Below are positions 31,225 through 35,625 of a stretch of 35,625 nucleotides of DNA, piece after piece; within the stretch, counting starts at the first letter, position 1; every line of letters begins with the position of its first letter. The stretch is taken from NCBI GenBank assembly GCA_947624015.1, contig CANQIA010000018.1:1-35625 (forward strand), in the 5' to 3' direction. A program made the position numbers and the translations under genes. A model generated the notes under the pieces. That model was given only the letters and a program-made list of their open reading frames with translations. It was not told where the DNA came from and made no database searches. Source of the DNA: an uncultured Clostridia bacterium. GTDB taxonomy: Bacteria > Bacillota > Clostridia > Lachnospirales > CAG-274.

Positions 31225-32091
31225 ATGACATCAAAGGTTTATTTTTCAGGCAAAATAACGCCTGAACGAGTACCGGATATGTACAAATTTACAGGAAAAG
31301 AATTAAAGGGCAATGTACTTGTAAAGCTCCATTCAGGGGAAACGGGCAATCAGAATTTCCTTAAGCCCGATTTTTTCAAACCTGTAATAGACTATGTCAA
31401 GGGTACCGTAGGCGAGTGCAATACAGCCTATGAGGGCACGAGAGATACTACCGAAAAGCACCTTAAGACTCTTGAAGAGCATGGCTGGTCAAAATACTTT
31501 AACGTAGACTTGCTTGACGCAGAGGGACCCGATCTGGAGCTTGATATACCAAACGGAAATATTATTAAGAAAAACTTCGTAGGCAAGGACATTGCAAAGT
31601 ATGATTCTATGCTTGTGCTTTCCCACTTTAAGGGTCATCCCATGGGCGGCTACGGCGGAGCCCTCAAGCAGCTCTCAATAGGCATAGCTTCATCCTACGG
31701 AAAGGGCTATATACACGGCGCAGGCGATCCTTCCGCATTCTGGACTGTAGACGGGGATCTTTTCCTTGGAGCGATGGCGGATGCCGCATCCTCTGTTATA
31801 GAGTACTTTAAGGGAAATATAGTCTATATCAATGTTATGAAAAATATGTCTGTGGACTGTGACTGCTGCGCAGTTGCAGAGGATCCGTGTATGGAGGATA
31901 TAGGCATACTTGCCTCCACAGATCCCGTGGCAATAGATCAGGCGTGTATAGATATTGTATATGTTTCAAAGGATAAGGGCAGAGATCATCTTGTGGAAAG
32001 AATAGAATCCAGAAACGGTATCCATACCATTGAAATGGCTGCAAAACTGAATATAGGTTCAAGAGAATATGAGCTTATAAATGTAGATTAA
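31225..32091 (+). CDS. DUF362 family protein without a ferredoxin domain
   Basis: This 288-residue protein matches DUF362: LVKLHSGETGNQNFLKPDFFKPVIDYVK, SHFKGHPMGGYGGALKQLSIGIASSYGK, and a cysteine motif DCDCCAVAEDPCMEDIGILASTDPVAIDQA. Many relatives carry extra C-terminal 4Fe-4S ferredoxin motifs; here the protein ends after the core. The clustered Cys suggests an iron or metal site. No enzymatic role is established. It has its own promoter, a strong GAGGAGGG site and a terminator, so it is monocistronic. Confidence 0.88.
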   Translation: MTSKVYFSGKITPERVPDMYKFTGKELKGNVLVKLHSGETGNQNFLKPDFFKPVIDYVKGTVGECNTAYEGTRDTTEKHLKTLEEHGWSKYFNVDLLDAEGPDLELDIPNGNIIKKNFVGKDIAKYDSMLVLSHFKGHPMGGYGGALKQLSIGIASSYGKGYIHGAGDPSAFWTVDGDLFLGAMADAASSVIEYFKGNIVYINVMKNMSVDCDCCAVAEDPCMEDIGILASTDPVAIDQACIDIVYVSKDKGRDHLVERIESRNGIHTIEMAAKLNIGSREYELINVD

Positions 32092-32097
32092 TACAGG

Positions 32098-32135
32098 GGA
32101 CTGCCGTATTGATAATATGCGGCAGCCTTTTTTTT
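32098..32135 (+). terminator. Terminator after the DUF362 gene
   Basis: CTGCCG / CGGCAG core stem, extended by a GG/CC pair with one bulged base and by T.G, A-T and T-A pairs toward the loop, followed by eight T. Confidence 0.85.
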
Positions 32136-32153
32136 GCAAAGCAATGCTTATTG

Positions 32154-32183
32154 TTGACAAGATAAGAGCATATAAGCTATAAT
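32154..32183 (+). promoter_or_regulatory. Promoter of the hybrid histidine kinase
   Basis: TTGACA, 18 bases, TATAAT, 37 bases upstream of the ATG. A consensus sigma-A promoter. Confidence 0.7.
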
Positions 32184-32220
32184 AATAACAAATCACTACA
32201 TATCATTGAGGTGCCGAATT

Positions 32221-34794
32221 ATGACTAAAATAGATAAAAGTAAGCTTAAGGATAAAAATATAATCGCAACATTGCTTGTGATCGTGTTGATCTCCGTAGT
32301 GCTTGTTATTTCCAATATTAAAATAAGCCGTCTTACGGAAAACCGCTGTCTTGAAAGGATACAGGAAGTGGCAAATACCGTTATGGATGATGTCATAAAT
32401 AAGATCACGAACGACAGCCGCATACTTAATGCCGTAGCTGAGATAATCACTATTGAAGAGGATTTCGATACGACCACCATGCAGAAGATAATGGGTGAAT
32501 TTGCTCCTCTTACGGCTTCCGGCAATATGAATTTGCTTTTGCCGGGAGATAAGATAATCACAAGGAACGGTCTTATAGACGGAGCAGGCAAAATATCCTT
32601 TGAAGAGGACTCCGGGCTGGGCGAACACGTTACGAACAGAATGATAAGTATTATGGATGACAATCAGCTAATAATACGTCATTTCGTGCCTATCATAAGG
32701 AACAACGAAACTGTGGCGATGCTCTATTCCTCAACCAATTTAAAAAATTTCCCCGATGCTCTCAATATTGACAATATGTACAACGGAAGCGCCAGCATAT
32801 ATATCATAGACAGAGAAAACGGCGATTTTATTATGGATACCTGGCACGATGAGCTTGGCAATCTCAACGATATAGGATTTAGGGAGACAAGAGGCGGAAT
32901 TACATTCGATAAAGTGAAGGAAGAGATATTAAACGGCGATTCGGGTCACGTTCAGTTCCGCTCAAATACCACAGGGGAGTATATGTATTTCTACTATATG
33001 CCTATAAAGTATGACAAGTGGGGCATAGGAGATGCAAATGATGTAAATAAATGGACCGTGGCTGTTGCAGTACCCGAAAGCGAGGCATTTTCCAATCTCT
33101 ACAATATAAGAAAGGTATGCTATGTTCTTTGCTTTGCGGTGGCGTGTATACTTATAATTTATCTGTTGTGGACTTTGAAAAATACAAAGGAAACTCTTGA
33201 AAAGGCAGTGCTTGAAGAAAGGCTTGTAAAGGCTGAAAATGCAGAGAGGGCAAAGACCATGTTCCTCTCCAATATGTCTCACGACATAAGAACGCCTATG
33301 AATGCCATTATAGGCTATGCCACTCTTGCTGTGTCAAATATTGAGGACACGGAAAGGATAAAGGACTATCTTAAAAAAATACTGTCCTCCAGCAATCATC
33401 TTCTGAGCCTTATAAACGATATATTGGATATGAGCCGTATAGAAAGCGGTCGAGTATACATAGAGGAAACAGAGTGCAGCCTTCCCGATATACTAAGGGA
33501 TCTGAGGACTATACTTCTCAGCCAGATGAAATCAAAAAATCTGGATTTCTTTATGGATACCATAGATGTAGTAGACGAGGACGTTTACTGCGATAAGCTT
33601 CATCTCAACCAAGTACTTTTCAATCTTTTGGGCAATGCCATAAAGTTTACGCCGGCAGGAGGCACGGTATCCTTTACAATAAAGCAGAAGCATGGAGCGC
33701 CTCCGGGATATGGCGCATACGAAATGAGAGTAAAGGATACGGGCGTAGGCATGAGTCCCGAATTTTTAGAGCATGTGTTTGAACCCTTTGAACGAGAAAA
33801 CAATTCGACCATAAGCGGTATACAGGGTACAGGTCTCGGTATGGCGATCGCCAAAAACATTGTAGATATGATGGGCGGCAAAATAGAGGTAAAAAGTCAG
33901 CAGGGCAAGGGTACCGAATTTATACTGACACTTGAGCTGAGATTACAGTCAAGCAGCAAACAGGTAGAGATAATAAAGGAGCTTCAGGGTATGCATGCCC
34001 TTGTTGTCGATGACGACTACAATATTTGCGACAGCGTTACAAAAATGCTTGTGCAGCTTGGATTAAGAGCCACCTGGACAATGTCGGGCAAGGAAGCTGT
34101 TCTCCATGCCAGACAGTCAATGGAAATGGGCGATAAATTCGACGCCTATATTATCGACTGGCAGATGCCCGATATAAGCGGTATCGAGGTAGTAAGGCAG
34201 ATAAGGAATGACATAGGGGAGGAAGTGCCTATTATAATACTTACCGCCTACGACTGGTCAAATATTGAGACCGAGGCAAAGAATGCAGGCGTTACGGCGT
34301 TCTGCAACAAGCCTATATTTGTTTCTACACTGAGAGATACTCTCCTTTCATCCATAGGAAAACGTACAGATGAAACCATCGAGAATGTTATGCCCTCCGT
34401 TTCCGATAAAATAAAGGGCAAGAGAATACTTCTTGTAGAGGATAACGAGCTTAACAGCGAAATAGCCGAGGCAATACTTACCGAAAACGGATTTTTTGTA
34501 GACACTGTAAACGACGGAAGCGTTGCCGTTGATAAAATAAGGCATTCAAGACCCGGATATTACGACCTTATACTTATGGATATCCAGATGCCTAAGATGA
34601 ACGGCTATGAAGCCACAATAGCCATAAGAAGCTTTGAGAATAAGGAGCTTGCGGATATTCCCATTATTGCAATGACTGCCAACGCCTTTAACGAGGACAG
34701 GGAGCTTGCCATAAAATCGGGCATGAACGATCATATTGCAAAGCCTCTTAATATGGAAAAACTTTTTGACGTGCTTAACAAGTATCTTGCGTAG
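32221..34794 (+). CDS. Hybrid sensor histidine kinase with two receiver domains
   Basis: This 857-residue protein is membrane anchored by two helices (about 14-34 and 300-322) around a large extracytoplasmic sensor domain that looks Cache-like. A HisKA domain follows with H354 (MSHDIRTPMN), then a HATPase domain with the N-box near 463-472, DTGVGMS and GTGLGMAI. Two receiver domains come next, REC1 (about 592-710, phospho-acceptor D646) and REC2 (about 736-855, D787). Both receiver aspartates are present, so neither is obviously dead. No Hpt or DNA-binding domain is fused and no response regulator gene is adjacent, so its target is elsewhere. I start it at the ATG at 32221 (GAGGTG site), not the TTG at 32206. 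Confidence 0.93.
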   Translation: MTKIDKSKLKDKNIIATLLVIVLISVVLVISNIKISRLTENRCLERIQEVANTVMDDVINKITNDSRILNAVAEIITIEEDFDTTTMQKIMGEFAPLTASGNMNLLLPGDKIITRNGLIDGAGKISFEEDSGLGEHVTNRMISIMDDNQLIIRHFVPIIRNNETVAMLYSSTNLKNFPDALNIDNMYNGSASIYIIDRENGDFIMDTWHDELGNLNDIGFRETRGGITFDKVKEEILNGDSGHVQFRSNTTGEYMYFYYMPIKYDKWGIGDANDVNKWTVAVAVPESEAFSNLYNIRKVCYVLCFAVACILIIYLLWTLKNTKETLEKAVLEERLVKAENAERAKTMFLSNMSHDIRTPMNAIIGYATLAVSNIEDTERIKDYLKKILSSSNHLLSLINDILDMSRIESGRVYIEETECSLPDILRDLRTILLSQMKSKNLDFFMDTIDVVDEDVYCDKLHLNQVLFNLLGNAIKFTPAGGTVSFTIKQKHGAPPGYGAYEMRVKDTGVGMSPEFLEHVFEPFERENNSTISGIQGTGLGMAIAKNIVDMMGGKIEVKSQQGKGTEFILTLELRLQSSSKQVEIIKELQGMHALVVDDDYNICDSVTKMLVQLGLRATWTMSGKEAVLHARQSMEMGDKFDAYIIDWQMPDISGIEVVRQIRNDIGEEVPIIILTAYDWSNIETEAKNAGVTAFCNKPIFVSTLRDTLLSSIGKRTDETIENVMPSVSDKIKGKRILLVEDNELNSEIAEAILTENGFFVDTVNDGSVAVDKIRHSRPGYYDLILMDIQMPKMNGYEATIAIRSFENKELADIPIIAMTANAFNEDRELAIKSGMNDHIAKPLNMEKLFDVLNKYLA

Positions 34795-34854
34795 ATATGC
34801 TCATATATGGGATCGCCGTGTCATATACTGTTTTATATGTATTGGGGGAATTAT

Positions 34855-35385
34855 ATGAAGATATTCTTAGATCCCGGACATGGCGGCAACAATCCCGGAG
34901 CCAGAGGACCAAACGGTATAAGAGAGGCAGATGTGAATTTGGACATAGCCTTGAGAACAGGAAGACTTTTGCAAAGCGAGGGCTACAGCGTGCGCTTTTC
35001 CAGAGTCGGAGACGAGAGCGTATCCCTGCAAAGAAGAGCAGCCCTTGCAAACGAATGGGGAGCGGACTATTTTGTAAGCATACACTGTAATTCAAATATC
35101 AATCCGATATATAAGGGCACAGAGACCTTTTATTACAGGGAAGGCAGTGTATCCGAAGCATTTGCATTGCAGGTAAACACATCTCTTGTAGCCGAGATCG
35201 ATACAAGGGACAGAGGCGCTTCCCAAGCCAACTTTGCCGTTTTAAGACTTACGGATATGCCTGCCATACTTGTAGAGGTAGCTTTTATAAGCAATCCTCA
35301 AGAGGCGGCTCTCCTTGCCATGCCTGCCTTTAAGCAAAGATGCGCCGTAGGTATATCAAGAGGCATAATTACTTTTACACAATAA
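34855..35385 (+). CDS. N-acetylmuramoyl-L-alanine amidase (Amidase_3)
   Basis: This 176-residue single-domain enzyme cuts the amide bond between muramic acid and the stem peptide. The zinc ligands H9 (DPGHGG), E24 (READVN) and H77 (SIHCNS) and the catalytic E141 (LVEVAFISN) are all in place. There is no signal peptide, cell-wall-binding repeat or membrane segment. It therefore needs lysis, a holin or a non-classical route to reach peptidoglycan, or it acts inside spores or mother cells. The ATG at 34855 follows a GGGGGA site. A longer frame from 34807 has no ribosome site and would add a non-signal leader. It follows the histidine kinase by 60 bases and precedes a strong terminator. Confidence 0.9.
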   Translation: MKIFLDPGHGGNNPGARGPNGIREADVNLDIALRTGRLLQSEGYSVRFSRVGDESVSLQRRAALANEWGADYFVSIHCNSNINPIYKGTETFYYREGSVSEAFALQVNTSLVAEIDTRDRGASQANFAVLRLTDMPAILVEVAFISNPQEAALLAMPAFKQRCAVGISRGIITFTQ

Positions 35386-35419
35386 AAATATCCCCCGGCT
35401 TTGCCGAGGGATATTTTTT
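35384..35419 (+). terminator. Terminator after the amidase
   Basis: AAAAATATCCC and GGC pair with GCC and GGGATATTTTT with a small internal mismatch, giving a long stem followed by TTTTTT. It overlaps the end of the amidase gene. Confidence 0.85.
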
Positions 35420-35420
35420 G

Positions 35421-35625
35421 ACCCTTTGTCAATAGTTGGGGTAACACCAAATTAAGAGCAACCAACCACCTGTTATTTAGTATAGCAGGTGGTTTTATTT
35501 TATTATGTAAATATATGTAATATTCTGTTCCTAAATCGTCTGAAATTCCTGAATCCGTAAGCGTTGCGTTTAAGTACTTTTATTTTGTTATTGCTGCCTT
35601 CCGTAAAGCCGTTTGTATAGCTGTA
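35421..35625 (-). mobile_element. ISL3-family insertion sequence, 3' end only
   Basis: The window ends inside a transposase read on the minus strand. Beyond its stop lies a hairpin (AACCACCTG / CAGGTGGTT, 35464-35494), then AT-rich sequence to ACCCTTTGTCAATAGTTGG at 35421-35439, where the element's terminal repeat would be expected. The exact terminus and the other end are outside what can be seen, so the boundary is approximate. Confidence 0.65.
35503..35625 (-). CDS. ISL3-family transposase, C-terminal 40 residues (runs off window)
   Basis: The minus-strand frame entering at 35625 has no stop until TAA at 35505-35503. It includes NGFTEGSNNKIKVLKRNA followed by YGFRNFRRFRNRILHIF, the highly conserved C-terminus of ISL3-type (DDE) transposases found in many Clostridia. 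The upstream part lies beyond the window, so it is unknown whether the gene is intact. Only this fragment is annotated. Confidence 0.85.
   Translation of the reverse strand, partial: YSYTNGFTEGSNNKIKVLKRNAYGFRNFRRFRNRILHIFT

Overview
The window looks like chromosome from an anaerobic, low-GC Clostridia-type Firmicute. The evidence is AT-rich intergenic DNA, strong AGGAGG-type ribosome binding sites, sigma-A-like promoters, a Rex redox repressor, a CIRCE heat-shock operator, a Na+-pumping biotin decarboxylase, a rubredoxin-containing flavoprotein and ECF-type vitamin uptake. Genus cannot be fixed from the sequence alone. Most of the window is ordinary core or near-core metabolism, with one complete IS200-type element and the edge of an ISL3-type element. 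No tRNA, rRNA, CRISPR array or prophage was seen.

Layout, left to right. (1) 24-1540, minus strand: a LysR regulator followed by a translationally coupled DEDD exonuclease. (2) 1686-6542, plus strand, divergent from LysR: a five-gene biotin-dependent membrane decarboxylase/transcarboxylase operon (acyl-CoA carboxyltransferase, OadG, biotin carrier, OadB, oxaloacetate/pyruvate carboxyltransferase). (3) About 6574-7275: an IS200-group element, inserted between the decarboxylase operon and the convergent lrp-degV operon (7327-8620, minus). (4) 8952-13210, minus: lon and htpG, whose promoters share an almost identical 25-bp core. A perfect CIRCE lies upstream of htpG. (5) 13397-16518, plus: a Zn/Mn ABC transporter operon ending in a CBS-domain protein with a HEPN-like motif, followed by rex. 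(6) 17369-23118, plus: a surface-glycan or glycosylation operon (O-antigen polymerase/ligase-like protein, UDP-sugar 4,6-dehydratase, small phosphoglycosyl transferase, SDR epimerase) ending in a YaiI/YqxD-family gene. (7) 23163-26367: a coenzyme A region, with coaBC plus a DUF1810 gene on the minus strand and a pantothenate-type ECF S component plus coaX on the plus strand. Their -35 boxes are adjacent, and the transporter has a structured leader. (8) 26523-29044, plus: a Fur-box-controlled rubredoxin/glutamate-synthase-like flavoprotein and a DMT transporter with a 23-histidine tail. (9) 29175-34794, plus: an ArsB/NhaD-type transporter, a cytidylate-kinase-like protein, a DUF362 protein and a hybrid histidine kinase with two receiver domains. 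(10) 34855-35625: a signal-less Amidase_3 protein, then the 3' end of an ISL3-type transposase running off the window.

Functional themes. The decarboxylase operon probably links C4-dicarboxylate or acyl-CoA chemistry to a Na+ gradient. The coaBC/panT/coaX region covers pantothenate uptake, its phosphorylation and the next two CoA steps. Metal homeostasis recurs in the Zn/Mn ABC system, the Fur box and the His-rich transporter tail. Stress control centres on lon and htpG. The least explained items are the hybrid decarboxylase/transcarboxylase gene set, the shared lon/htpG promoter core, the structured panT leader, the HEPN-like/CBS protein in the metal-transport operon, the Fur-box rubredoxin-GltB protein, the His-tailed transporter, and a glycan operon that lacks glycosyltransferases.
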